Of a stretch of DNA of 64,000 nucleotides, positions 1 through 8,394 are shown piece by piece. Origin of the DNA: Aurantiochytrium sp. KH105 (taxonomy: Eukaryota; Sar; Bigyra; Thraustochytrida; Thraustochytriidae); assembly GCA_003116975.1 (NCBI GenBank), contig BGKB01000133.1, positions 105,789 through 169,788 of the forward strand. The letters run 5' to 3'. Both the position numbers and the translations under genes were made by a program. Below the pieces are notes generated by a model. That model saw only the letters and a list, made by a program, of their open reading frames with translations. It ran no database searches and had not been told where the DNA came from. Within the stretch, counting starts at the first letter, position 1, and each line of letters begins with the position of its first letter.

Positions 1-1
1 C

Positions 2-997
2 GCGGGTGCCGCAAATAGTCACGCCACGGATCGTAATTCTGAAGATGCTGCGAGCGACGATGGCCTCGGGTCAATCGCGCGCAGCGGACCACGAGAGCTG
101 AGCGAGTACGAGAGTCCAGACTCGCGCAGCATGACTCCGCATGATCAGTCACAGCATGCTAGCAAGAGATCGCCCGCCCGTCTTCGGGCCTCAGCGCCCT
201 CGAGCGAAAAACGCTGGATTGGCGAGGTCCGACAAAAGCTCATCGAGTGGGAGATTCCGCAAACAGCGTGGAAGTTACCGCCCACCGGCCACAGGGCCGG
301 TGCCGGCAGCGCATTGGCTCACAATGTTCTGGGCGACGCCTTGTATAATGATGGAGAGCCTCCCGACCCGCACACTAACGAGCGTCGTGTGAGGCAGCTG
401 GTAGAGGAGAACGAGAGACTTCGCGAGCTCGTGTCGAAACGCAAGCTTGAACTTGAACGTGTCCATAATTCCACGCGAAGCAAGGTCGATGATCTGCAAG
501 TGGCAATCCGAAATTTTGAGCGCAAACTAGCCTTTTACGACAAAAATGTCAACCAGAAGCACGCGCAGATCAACGAACACTTTACTCGTTTCAAGTCGGA
601 AATGACGGACGATATTCGGGAAAAGGTGCGCAAACAGCTCGAGTCCCGTGAGGAGGATTATTACAGCTTGATTGAACGTGTGCAAAAGAACATCAAGTAC
701 ATTTCCGAAAACAATCGTCAGGGCAATGGTCTCGTGGATGGTCTCGTTAATGCGTTGATGCATCGAAGCTTCTCGCTAGTTCTCTCGGGAGCAGGAACGA
801 TTGCCCACGTTATTTCCATGCTGGTCGGGGTAGTTCTCGCGCCCGTCTTTTTTGTGCTTGGGTTCTTCAAAAACAAAGAGCCTCCACGGACGGAGGAGAG
901 TTCGCCGCAGCGCCAATTGCGCCGCGATTTGCGATCCCGCTCGAGCAGCCAGTCCAGCGACACGAGCAAGTTGAGTACTCGAGGCGGGATGGGCTGA
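2..997 (+). CDS. Coiled-coil protein with C-terminal membrane anchor (5'-truncated)
   Basis: The frame is open from position 2, so the gene enters from beyond the left edge and only its last 331 residues are visible. It begins with a Ser/Asp-rich stretch. A long charged coiled coil follows (about nt 399-700, heptad-like, starting LVEENERLRELV). Next comes a hydrophobic segment of about 30 residues (about nt 770-870, including ISMLVGVVLAPVFFVLGFF). The tail is short, basic and Ser/Arg-rich. Coiled coil plus a near-C-terminal membrane segment suggests a tail-anchored tether or golgin-like protein facing the cytosol; this is inference from architecture. I do not recognise the family. TMCC-type and golgin-type proteins share the layout but show no diagnostic motif here. 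Confidence 0.75.
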   Translation, partial: AGAANSHATDRNSEDAASDDGLGSIARSGPRELSEYESPDSRSMTPHDQSQHASKRSPARLRASAPSSEKRWIGEVRQKLIEWEIPQTAWKLPPTGHRAGAGSALAHNVLGDALYNDGEPPDPHTNERRVRQLVEENERLRELVSKRKLELERVHNSTRSKVDDLQVAIRNFERKLAFYDKNVNQKHAQINEHFTRFKSEMTDDIREKVRKQLESREEDYYSLIERVQKNIKYISENNRQGNGLVDGLVNALMHRSFSLVLSGAGTIAHVISMLVGVVLAPVFFVLGFFKNKEPPRTEESSPQRQLRRDLRSRSSSQSSDTSKLSTRGGMG

Positions 998-1345
998 TAT
1001 GATAGGCTTTGCAATTCCCGTCTTCCCTTTTCTGTTTTCCTTTTTTTTCCTTTTATAAATATGATTTGTCTGTTTGCTTGTCGCGCGCACAAGGTTTGGG
1101 TTCGTCGGGATAGATTTACTACCTCCTTTCTAAGTTCGTTAGGTCTGGGGCTGACACGAAAAGTGTATTTTTAGTTTTTCCTGATATAAACATGGTGCAA
1201 CGTAATTGTTTGGGCATTTATGCACTCTGCATGCCTTGAATTGAACCCTGGACAAGCAAACAGATGAACAAACTAACTGCTAAGTATTTCTTTCTTCGCT
1301 TTTTGACCAGAAACAAAACCGAAATAGTCATGAACCGGAGCCAAT
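998..1345. other. Intergenic, convergent 3' ends
   Basis: This is the 3' flank of the coiled-coil gene facing the 3' end of the GCK gene. It is AT-richer than the coding DNA, with T-runs and TTTATAAATATG near 1052. No gene is seen. Confidence 0.6.
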
Positions 1346-2563
1346 CTATGCCTTGGCCTCCGATGCCTCGACCGACTCCGCGGCCTCGGCAGGCTCTGGG
1401 GCCTCGGCAGCGTCAGCATCCGAGGGTTCGTCGAGCATAAAGTAGTATTCGGGGTGCGAGTCCACGCAGTTCTTGAGAACAATGGTCTGCGGCGCACACC
1501 GATCCACAAAGGCGTCCTTGTCCTCACTATCCTTGCTCTCATTGACGCACTTTTCCCATGCAATGAACTCGTTGCGGCAGGGTCCGCCCTTCATGAACTT
1601 GCAAAAGGCGCATTCATTCTCGCGCTTGTAACCACAGGTGCGCTTCTCCTTGTCAAATGTACTCTTTAGGCAATAAGTGCCCGTCACGGTCATTTGCTCG
1701 TCCTCCACGTTCTGGAAACTCGCGCGGACAGGCTCGTACGAGCCGGCCTCCGGGAGCTTTCCGTTCCAGTAAAGGTTCTGTCCTTCGGCGTTCTTGAGCA
1801 TGTAAAAGCTTTTCTTCGCGTCGGTGGCAGCCAGTCGGTGGAAGAGTACATTCGAATACTTGGCCTCGTAGGGCTCGCCGCCCTTGTACGAAAGCGTAAT
1901 GTGCGCGTACTTGTTGGCCGACTCGAGATGCGGAGAGCCAATTTCGACCAAAAGGCTCTGGCAATGTTCGTCCTGAGCGTAGCCAATCACATGGAGCGTA
2001 AAGTTCTCCGAGAGCAGGTCGTCGTGGTCGAGAACCTGCTCGCGCGTGGGCTCGAAGATCACCGTCATGTGGTCGTACGAGGGGTTTGCCGGGAAGAGCG
2101 GCGGAAAGCGTGCGCGAAGCTTCTCCATCGAGGCCTCGTCCAGAAACACAGCCGTGTAGTCGCCCTCGCTGGGCACATAGTCCCACTTGGGCGGCTTGGC
2201 GACTTCTTCCTCGTCCGCGGGCGGTTCATCTGCAGGCGGTTCATCTGCAGGCGGCTCGTCCGCCGCCACCTCGACGGCAGGGGGCTCGTCCGCGGGCGGC
2301 TCGTCCGCCGCCGACTCGGCGCGGCTGCCGAAGAGCCCGAAGCCCGACCCGAGAGCTCCTGCCGAGAAGATGGCCGCGAATGCCGCGGCCGAGGCCGCCG
2401 CGACGTTCGGGCGGCGCACGGACGTCGCCGCGGTCGCCGCAGACCCGGCGGACTCCGCCGTCGTCGCCGTCGCGAGCGCGCGCCGCGTCAGGCTCCGCCG
2501 CGCGAGCCCGGCCTCGCCCGCCGCCACTCGCCGCGCCGCGCGCAGGGCCATCGCCGCGCGCAT
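1346..2563 (-). CDS. Mitochondrial 2H-phosphoesterase-like / GCK (twin CX9C) fusion protein
   Basis: I chose the ATG at 2563 (405 aa). The next residues, MRAAMALRAARRV, form an Arg/Ala-rich amphipathic presequence, and the frame upstream only offers an Asp run from a microsatellite. Order: presequence (1-35); Ala-rich hydrophobic segment, possibly a membrane anchor (about 55-80); PPADE-type proline/acid repeats (about 85-120); a domain with paired H-x-T motifs (HMT near 163, HIT near 219), as in the 2H/LigT phosphoesterase superfamily; and a GCK domain (about 310-375) with CAFC and two CX9C pairs. GCK/CX9C proteins are typically oxidatively folded in the intermembrane space, so that location is likely. 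The substrate is unknown; an RNA-end or cyclic-nucleotide phosphodiesterase role is inference. An acidic Ala/Glu tail ends the protein. Confidence 0.72.
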   Translation of the reverse strand: MRAAMALRAARRVAAGEAGLARRSLTRRALATATTAESAGSAATAATSVRRPNVAAASAAAFAAIFSAGALGSGFGLFGSRAESAADEPPADEPPAVEVAADEPPADEPPADEPPADEEEVAKPPKWDYVPSEGDYTAVFLDEASMEKLRARFPPLFPANPSYDHMTVIFEPTREQVLDHDDLLSENFTLHVIGYAQDEHCQSLLVEIGSPHLESANKYAHITLSYKGGEPYEAKYSNVLFHRLAATDAKKSFYMLKNAEGQNLYWNGKLPEAGSYEPVRASFQNVEDEQMTVTGTYCLKSTFDKEKRTCGYKRENECAFCKFMKGGPCRNEFIAWEKCVNESKDSEDKDAFVDRCAPQTIVLKNCVDSHPEYYFMLDEPSDADAAEAPEPAEAAESVEASEAKA

Positions 2564-2731
2564 CGTCTCCTCCGCCTCCGCTCCCGCTCCCGCCCGACGG
2601 CGAGGCCCGCTCGCGCCGGCCGGCCCGCTGCCGCCCTCCGTCCGCGCGCGGCTCCCTCTCGCTGCCGAGCCCGAGCGCGCGCTCGCCGAGTCCGCGTCCG
2701 AGTCCGCGTTGCCGATCTGCATCTCCGATCT

Positions 2732-2739
2732 CATCATCA

Positions 2740-2773
<34 letters not shown>

Positions 2774-2785
2774 TTCTTCATCATC
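2732..2785. repeat. (CAT)n trinucleotide microsatellite
   Basis: ATC/CAT triplets run about 14 units nearly uninterrupted, then degrade through CTTCTT and return. Read on the minus strand they make a poly-Asp run, which is why the frame upstream of the GCK gene looks coding. Confidence 0.9.
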
Positions 2786-3030
2786 AACAGCCTCACCGTC
2801 GCCATCTCGCAGTTCTTCGTGCCAAGACAACCATCACAATGGAACCGTTCAAGAAGCACATTCCGCCGCGACGCCTGCCGCGACGCCGAGCTCCGCTCTC
2901 CGCGCCGCTGCTGCTGCTGCTCGCGAAGACTCTCGGCGTCGACGCGGAGAGAGGCAGCGGCAGTCAAGGCAGACTCCGAACGGGGCCGGCTGACGGGAGG
3001 GAGCGAGTCCCAGCGCCGCGGCGTGCAGGG

Positions 3031-3037
3031 CTGCTGC

Positions 3038-3073
<36 letters not shown>
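3031..3073. repeat. (CTG)n trinucleotide microsatellite
   Basis: There are about 14 CTG units with one CCG interruption near the start, roughly 100 bp upstream of the DNAJC22-like ATG, so it is likely in its promoter or 5' UTR. Confidence 0.9.
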
Positions 3074-3173
3074 GCGCGGGCGCCGGGGCCGGCGAGCCAG
3101 CTGCGAGCGGCAAAGGCGGGCGGGCGCGGACCCCGGCCTGCGCAGGGCCGCGCGAGATCGCGAGAGAGCGAAG

Positions 3174-4508
3174 ATGGTCTCGCTGACGGCGGCGTACGTG
3201 CTGCTGGCGTGCGGAGGGCCCGTCGGCCTGCACCTCGTGTATGTGGGCCGCGAGAGGCAGGCGTGGGCGTGCGCCGTGACGGGAGGTCTCGCGGGCCTTG
3301 CGGTCGTGCGGGATGCAATTTGTCTGCCAAGGTATGTACGCGAGGCAAACGGCGAGGCCCAGGAACTCGCAAAGGTCTCGATAGAAGCCGCGACGCACCC
3401 GGAGCACCCGAGAATCTCGTGGCAAAAGGCTGTGGCCATGCTCGTCCTTGCCATGCTGGTCGGCACGACTCTCGCTAGATGCTTTGCCGATGATTTGGCA
3501 AGTAGACTTGGGTTTCCGGGCGGCGAACTTTACCGTGAACTCTTTGTCACAATATCACATGTGCTTGGCACTTCCTTCGGAGCGTGGGTGGTTGGTGGTA
3601 TCAGTTGGGACTTTGTCCGGCTTGGCTATGTGCTAACAGGTGCAACGTTTGGAGCTGTGCTGGCTCAAGGTGTTGTCAAGACCCATCTTTTGCGTGCTGC
3701 CGTCGGGGACAACCAAGAAGGTATTGCTCCTTTCCACATGCCTGAACAGGCTTCCGCGTTACTGCCTGCGCTCTGCGCCGTTCTCGCTGCTCATATGAAT
3801 GGCGCGCGAAAGTGGAAACCTGATTTGCTTGCACAAGCACACAACGAGGAAGACGCTGCTCGAGCCGAAGCTCTGGCAATGGAGGCCGCAAGCAAGGTCG
3901 CCAAGATTACTACAAGCGCAACTGAGGCCAGAACTGTCGTTCGTAGAAATCGCGTTGACCGGGAGAAGAAGCGCCGACTTCGCATGTCAGGTGGCCGCTG
4001 TGGTTTTTGCTTTGGGCTTTTGCGCGTCTATCTCGGTGTTGTCGCATTTCTCTGTATTTTGCTTGTATCCATGTACGAATCTGCCAGCTTCACCTGGAGA
4101 GACACTGACACTTCGCAAGGAATGCTTCTCCCTTCGCGTACAATACGCGTCAAGACTTTTGTCAACAACTGGGTCGCTTCGCACCAGAACGAGCTAAATT
4201 TGGCTTCCGAGACCGCGGGCTTGGTCTTCCAGAGTGTCGTGACGCGAGGTCTGCGCGAAACAGTATCGGATTTGCAAACAGAGATTCCTCTGTACGCCAA
4301 GAAGGATGCGCTCAAAACTCTCGGACTGCCGGAGACGGCCTCGTTGCGTCAAGTTCGGACGAAATTCCGCGAAATTTCTCTTGGGAAAGGTTCGGGCCGT
4401 TTTGAGCACGTTGGCGTCGATGGCGATTCGAGCGTTGAGAAGAGCAATGAAAATTACGACCAGATTATCGCGGCGTACGAAATATTGAAGAGACTTTTGC
4501 AGCCCTGA
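3174..4508 (+). CDS. DNAJC22-like multi-pass membrane protein with degenerate J domain
   Basis: 444 aa from the ATG at 3174. The N-terminus (AYVLLACGGPVGLHLVYVGR and onward) has the TM2-like GGxxGxHxxYxGR pattern of DNAJC22/wurst proteins. It is followed by further hydrophobic segments around residues 85-105, 125-175 and 200-215, a charged loop, and another membrane segment near 280-300. The C-terminal 75 residues resemble a J domain (ALKTLGLPETASLRQVRTKF, then YDQIIAAYEILKRL). Where HPD should lie the sequence reads ISLGKGSG, so the HSP70-activating motif is absent. DNAJC22 is linked to clathrin-dependent endocytosis in flies; whether that holds here is unknown. Family assignment is good, function inferred. 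Confidence 0.75.
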   Translation: MVSLTAAYVLLACGGPVGLHLVYVGRERQAWACAVTGGLAGLAVVRDAICLPRYVREANGEAQELAKVSIEAATHPEHPRISWQKAVAMLVLAMLVGTTLARCFADDLASRLGFPGGELYRELFVTISHVLGTSFGAWVVGGISWDFVRLGYVLTGATFGAVLAQGVVKTHLLRAAVGDNQEGIAPFHMPEQASALLPALCAVLAAHMNGARKWKPDLLAQAHNEEDAARAEALAMEAASKVAKITTSATEARTVVRRNRVDREKKRRLRMSGGRCGFCFGLLRVYLGVVAFLCILLVSMYESASFTWRDTDTSQGMLLPSRTIRVKTFVNNWVASHQNELNLASETAGLVFQSVVTRGLRETVSDLQTEIPLYAKKDALKTLGLPETASLRQVRTKFREISLGKGSGRFEHVGVDGDSSVEKSNENYDQIIAAYEILKRLLQP

Positions 4509-4921
4509 AAGTAAAGCAAAGCAAAGCAAAGCAAAACTGAACAAGTATATTTATCTATTGGATTGACGACATTGAAGAGATGAAACGCAAAGGATAGCAA
4601 AGTCTTCTCGAGTTGAGCTTTGTGATAATCAGGTAAACAATGCAAAGTGTCAAAAACTCTTCTCGATTCGAGCTTCGTTGCAGAACAAAAAATTTTGTGC
4701 ATTGGAGTGAGGAATTGCAACGTATATCAAATCATCGCAAATTCTTTCTCGAGTTGAGCTTTGCTGCAGACGAAAAATCTTGTAAAAGGATATAAGTCAG
4801 AGTCTGCGCACGCAATTCTGGCGCAAGTGCTCGCTTCCCCACTCCCACGCTTGCTCGCCTCAAGGTCAAGTCGTATCTTTGTTCTGTTTTTTCACGTCTT
4901 GGGCACACCCAGCGTTTTCTC
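4509..4921. other. Intergenic with AAAGC run and dispersed 30-bp repeats
   Basis: This is a convergent 3' region. An AAAGC pentamer repeat (about four units, 4513-4535) follows the DNAJC22-like stop. Three similar copies of a TTCTCGAGTTGAGCTTTG-like element lie near 4605, 4660 and 4745. No gene is seen. Confidence 0.7.
4600..4785. repeat. Three imperfect direct repeats (TCGAGTTGAGCTTTG core)
   Basis: Copies centre near 4610 (TCTCGAGTTGAGCTTTG), 4665 (TCTCGATTCGAGCTTCG) and 4750 (TCTCGAGTTGAGCTTTG). The last two continue into GCAGAACAAAAAATTTTG and GCAGACGAAAAATCTTG, so their similarity extends about 40 bp. The rough spacing is 55 and 85 bp. The function is unknown; the location is a convergent 3' region. 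Confidence 0.7.
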
Positions 4922-5803
4922 TCAAACAACAACTTCTGGCGCAACGTTGCTCGGAGCCATTTGTGGCAAAATACCCAGGAACTCGAGAACATCGGGATTG
5001 CAGGGTATCCGCGGCATCTTGGCGAGCTTTCGAAGGTATGCCGAGAGCGCCATGCGGCGTTTCACGATAAAGGCCTGGTTTGTGTGGTCTGCAAGGGCCT
5101 TGATCTGTCGCGGGGGCAGCGTCGGGAGCGAGCTGAGAAGGTGCGAGGTCGCAAAGGCAGAACGGACGAGCCTATCGAGCTCTACAAATTCAGAAAAGCG
5201 CTTTTGCAAGACAATAACCTCGCCACCCTTTACCTGAGCTTGCACCTCATACAGCACGACAGGCTTGAGGACCCCCGGAGGGCCGGAGCGGCTTTGAACC
5301 TGGGAGAGCCGTGCCGCGGTGACGTCGGCATCGAGAACCGAGGGGTCGTGGTTGCTCATGAGTGTCTCGTTGATTTCTTTGAGCTGCAGCGTTGCGCCGT
5401 TGGGCATAATGAGACACGTCGAAAACGAGTAGGCGAACTTGGCCGCGCCCTCGTTGAAGCCAATCCGCGTGCTAGCCACGCGGTTGCCCACGCGGTATTT
5501 GAGCTCACACGACGAGAACGAGGCCGTTCCCGTCCCCTCAAAAGCGCCGTCCACAAAGACGGCCACCTTGCCGCTCTCAAAGTGGCGCACCATGATCCAA
5601 TGGTACAGCTTGCCCTCCGGATCGCACGAGGCCATGGTCTCGCACCATTTCCGCCGCTCTGCGCGTCGTAGCGCCAGGCCTTGCTCGGAGGCGTCTCCGC
5701 TGGGATCGGCGGCGCCGCTGGGCGCGCGCTCCTCGCCGGCGTCCTCCCAGTCCACGCGCCAGAGCTTGGTCACGTACCCGACGCTGAGGCCCACGTTGCC
5801 CAT
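4922..5803 (-). CDS. PX-domain protein
   Basis: 293 aa from the ATG at 5803 (MGNVGLSVGYV); upstream sequence in frame is GC-rich low complexity. The C-terminal half (about residues 180-285) is a phox-homology domain: a LYEVQAQV strand, KRFSEFVELDRLVR, a proline-containing LPTLPPRQ loop and a terminal helix ending LEFLGIL. PX domains bind phosphoinositides, often PI3P on endosomes. The N-terminal about 170 residues form a globular-looking beta-rich domain (HWIMVRHFESGKVAVFVDG) that I do not recognise. Gly2 might be N-myristoylated, but Ser falls at position 7 rather than 6. The divergent neighbour is the sulfotransferase, 366 bp away. Confidence 0.8.
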   Translation of the reverse strand: MGNVGLSVGYVTKLWRVDWEDAGEERAPSGAADPSGDASEQGLALRRAERRKWCETMASCDPEGKLYHWIMVRHFESGKVAVFVDGAFEGTGTASFSSCELKYRVGNRVASTRIGFNEGAAKFAYSFSTCLIMPNGATLQLKEINETLMSNHDPSVLDADVTAARLSQVQSRSGPPGVLKPVVLYEVQAQVKGGEVIVLQKRFSEFVELDRLVRSAFATSHLLSSLPTLPPRQIKALADHTNQAFIVKRRMALSAYLRKLAKMPRIPCNPDVLEFLGILPQMAPSNVAPEVVV

Positions 5804-6169
5804 GGCGCCGAGCCTCGCTCGATCCCGGCGAGAAGGAGCGACGCGCGCCGCTCTGCGCGCGAGCGAGCGTCGCGGGAGACGCGACCGGGTGGCGCCTTCG
5901 CCCCGCCCCGCCCTGCCCTGCCCCGCCCCGCCCTGCCCAGAGTCGCGCGCTGCCGCCGGCCTTCGAAGCGGAACTGGTCTGCGCCATGAAGCAGCAGCTC
6001 CGGCAGCGGCTGCTCGAGCTGCTGCTGCAACAAGCAAAGCCGAAGCGCGGCATGAGCGCCGCGCCTGCCGCGACCTCTCTGGCGCCGGGAGGCGGCGGTG
6101 GATTCTTGCAGCCCCACGCGCGAGGGACACACCCGCGCCGAACGGGCCTCTGACTCCGGGTGCGCCGGG
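5804..6169. promoter_or_regulatory. Divergent intergenic region, PX gene / sulfotransferase
   Basis: This 366 bp GC-rich tract contains a CCCCGCCCCG/CCCTGCC repetitive patch (5905-5938). It is the likely bidirectional promoter, inferred from gene orientation only. Confidence 0.4.
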
Positions 6170-7627
6170 ATGGGCTCGATGTCGTCGTCCGTGGTGGCGA
6201 CCAGGGCTCGAACGTGTAGGAGGAGGGCAGCGGCAGCGGCAGCGTGGCCTCAACGCATAACGCAGGCCATCGCAGCGCTGGCCGCGCTGGCGCTCGTGGC
6301 AATCTTCATGCTGTTTGTGCTGCGCTTTCCAGACACAATGTACATTGTGGATGCCGAAAATGACGAACCTGAACAAGCGTTGGATGTTGTCGAGACCACG
6401 ACCATTATGGATGCCAAGACCGTCGCGACAAGAGCAAGCAAAACCCCGTGGGCACCCGACGTCGAGGCCGGAGCCAGAATTCGTGCCAAAGCTAGTCGTG
6501 CCAATGGCTATAGCGGCAACTTCAAAGAGAGAAATGTCATCTCGGCGCGGGAGCGCGGCTTCGTTGCTTTCTTTCTCCATATTCACAAAGGCGGGGGTAC
6601 GACAGTTTGCATGGAGGCGCTATGGCACGGGGAGACCTCACGACTCGGCATGAATTGTAACTTGCGCGGCTCAGATGCACAGGCTAATCTTGTGGCCGCA
6701 GACCCACATGATCAGGAGCGCATCGTCTTCGAAGCGGCGGCTACAGAAGGCCTTACCTTTGTCGCCAGTGAGTGGGTCCTGCCCAAGGAGATCCTGCGCA
6801 GCCCGAGACTTCGATACTTTACACTGCTGCGAGACCCTGTACAACGCACGGAATCGCACTTCCAGTTCGCATTTGCGCAGCAAAAGCAAAACCGCGTGCG
6901 CGACAAAGCTGCACAGGGCACGCCGTCAGTCGAGTGTGCAAGCGAGGCTAGCGATCGTGTACTTGAACTCAATATTGCGTCGCGAACGCGTGGCATTACG
7001 ATTTCCGATGAGGCAGAGATGCGCATTGCTTGGCTCACGCGTGTCCCCGACAACTGGCAGGTGAGAGCAATTTGCGGTATCCAGTGCGCTAGTGTCCCAT
7101 TTGGCATGATCACCCAGAGTCATTTACAAATTGCAATCGAGCGACTCGAGCGTGACTTCGACACGGTCGGCGTACTCGAGCACATGACCGAATCAATGCA
7201 GTTGTTCTCGCAGCTCCTCGGATGGAACGAGACGCTGCCAAAGGCAGCATCTACGACATCACACGCGCGACAAAACTCAGCGACATCGTTTTTTGATCGC
7301 GTGAGCCTTACTGGCGCCAGTGATGCCCCCTACGTGTCTGAAGCGCTCGAGTGGTTCGATCTCGTCAACGCGTGGGACGTTGAGCTATACGAAGCTGCGC
7401 TGGCTCTGCTTTATCGTGCTCTGGAGGCTCGTGGCATTTTTGTTGAGCCGCGAAAGGCCACTCTTGTTTCTGCCTTCTCTCGCGAAAGCGCACGTGCTGA
7501 GCTTGCGTCACGGTCCTCTATTTGCGAGTCGCAATGTTGCGACGCTGACTCTTGTGCTCATATAGGTGTCTTTTGGACGTCGGCTGCGCGTATATTGGGG
7601 CTCGTTCCAGCGTCTGCATGCGGTTGA
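6170..7627 (+). CDS. Type II membrane sulfotransferase
   Basis: 485 aa from the ATG at 6170; the frame extends upstream only to a GTG. A short basic cytosolic tail is followed by a signal anchor (about residues 27-50, including ALAALALVAIFMLFVL), the topology of Golgi glycan-modifying enzymes. The PAPS-binding signatures are visible: HIHKGGGTT (about 137-145, 5'-phosphosulfate loop) and RDPVQRTESHF (about 221-231, 3'-phosphate site). These place it in the carbohydrate sulfotransferase superfamily, near the heparan-sulfate 2-O type (Sulfotransfer_2). It would transfer sulfate from PAPS to a glycan in the Golgi lumen. The acceptor is unknown; thraustochytrids have sulfated galactan-rich walls, which makes a wall polysaccharide plausible. 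Cys-rich segments near the C-terminus suggest disulfides. Confidence 0.8.
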   Translation: MGSMSSSVVATRARTCRRRAAAAAAWPQRITQAIAALAALALVAIFMLFVLRFPDTMYIVDAENDEPEQALDVVETTTIMDAKTVATRASKTPWAPDVEAGARIRAKASRANGYSGNFKERNVISARERGFVAFFLHIHKGGGTTVCMEALWHGETSRLGMNCNLRGSDAQANLVAADPHDQERIVFEAAATEGLTFVASEWVLPKEILRSPRLRYFTLLRDPVQRTESHFQFAFAQQKQNRVRDKAAQGTPSVECASEASDRVLELNIASRTRGITISDEAEMRIAWLTRVPDNWQVRAICGIQCASVPFGMITQSHLQIAIERLERDFDTVGVLEHMTESMQLFSQLLGWNETLPKAASTTSHARQNSATSFFDRVSLTGASDAPYVSEALEWFDLVNAWDVELYEAALALLYRALEARGIFVEPRKATLVSAFSRESARAELASRSSICESQCCDADSCAHIGVFWTSAARILGLVPASACG

Positions 7628-8394
7628 CCACCACTTCACTTGTTCACCAACTGTGAACTTTTTTCCTTCTTTCCGGAAAGGTATCTGCAACGATTTACTT
7701 TTCGTGGATTTGCAAATGGTGCCCTGTGTCGTCTACGTTCAAGGAACCGATCCCAGAGATGCGTAATCTGTGGTCTCTTTGATGGAGGAGCACCAACTTA
7801 TCACCGCCGTAACACCCTGTAGACAATCAATTGATTTTTTTTATAGATAAAAAGAAAGACGAGACGACACGACTGGCAGGGGTCGTCGTCTGTTCCCTTT
7901 CATCTCTTGCTCGTCCCTGTTGCTCATTCTCTCGCTTGCTTCGCCCGCCGACGGGTCTTCCTCATGCCAGTGGGGAGAAAAAAACGAAAAACGTAAAATC
8001 TTCCGCACGTTTGCTCCCCCGATCGTCCGGTCGTTAGGTCGTCAATCGACTTTCCGCTGCCGCTTGTGATTCTCGATTGCGCGTAAAGCGGTAAAGACAC
8101 GCGCTCGTCTGCTGCGGTTGCGCGGGCTTTGGGCGGGCTTTGGGTGCGCGTGCGTGCGCGTACGTGCACGACCGCGAGCGAAGGCCTCGCGCTTTCGGGG
8201 GAGAAGTCCGCGCGTCGGCAAAGCAGGCGGGATTCTCGTGATCATCGTCTTCAACGCAGGTTGTCCAGGAGCGCGCGTACGAGCGAGCACGCACGCGCGT
8301 GCACTCGCTCGCGCGCACGTAAGGGTTGCGTCTGCAACGCACGCGACCTGCTCAAAACACGCCTTGTTGTGCCAAGGTCCGGCGAAAAGCGAAT
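7628..8394. promoter_or_regulatory. Intergenic region upstream of BRCT gene
   Basis: This 767 bp region is the 3' flank of the sulfotransferase and the promoter side of the BRCT protein. The right half is rich in CG/GCGTGC dinucleotide repeats (8140-8330). A GTACGT at 8160 and a CGCAG at about 8255 could bound a 5'-UTR intron of the type confirmed elsewhere in this window, but no coding phase tests this. Confidence 0.35.

Larger units (their letters stand above)
2564..3173. promoter_or_regulatory. Divergent intergenic region with two microsatellites
   Basis: This 610 bp region lies between divergent starts (GCK/2H protein and DNAJC22-like protein). It is very GC-rich and carries the CAT and CTG repeats listed separately. 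It presumably contains both promoters, but no core element stands out. Confidence 0.45.

Noticed and set aside
1694-3478. 594-residue plus-strand frame
   Set aside because: It lies opposite the GCK/2H gene and runs through both microsatellites; composition is Arg/Ala-rich shadow.
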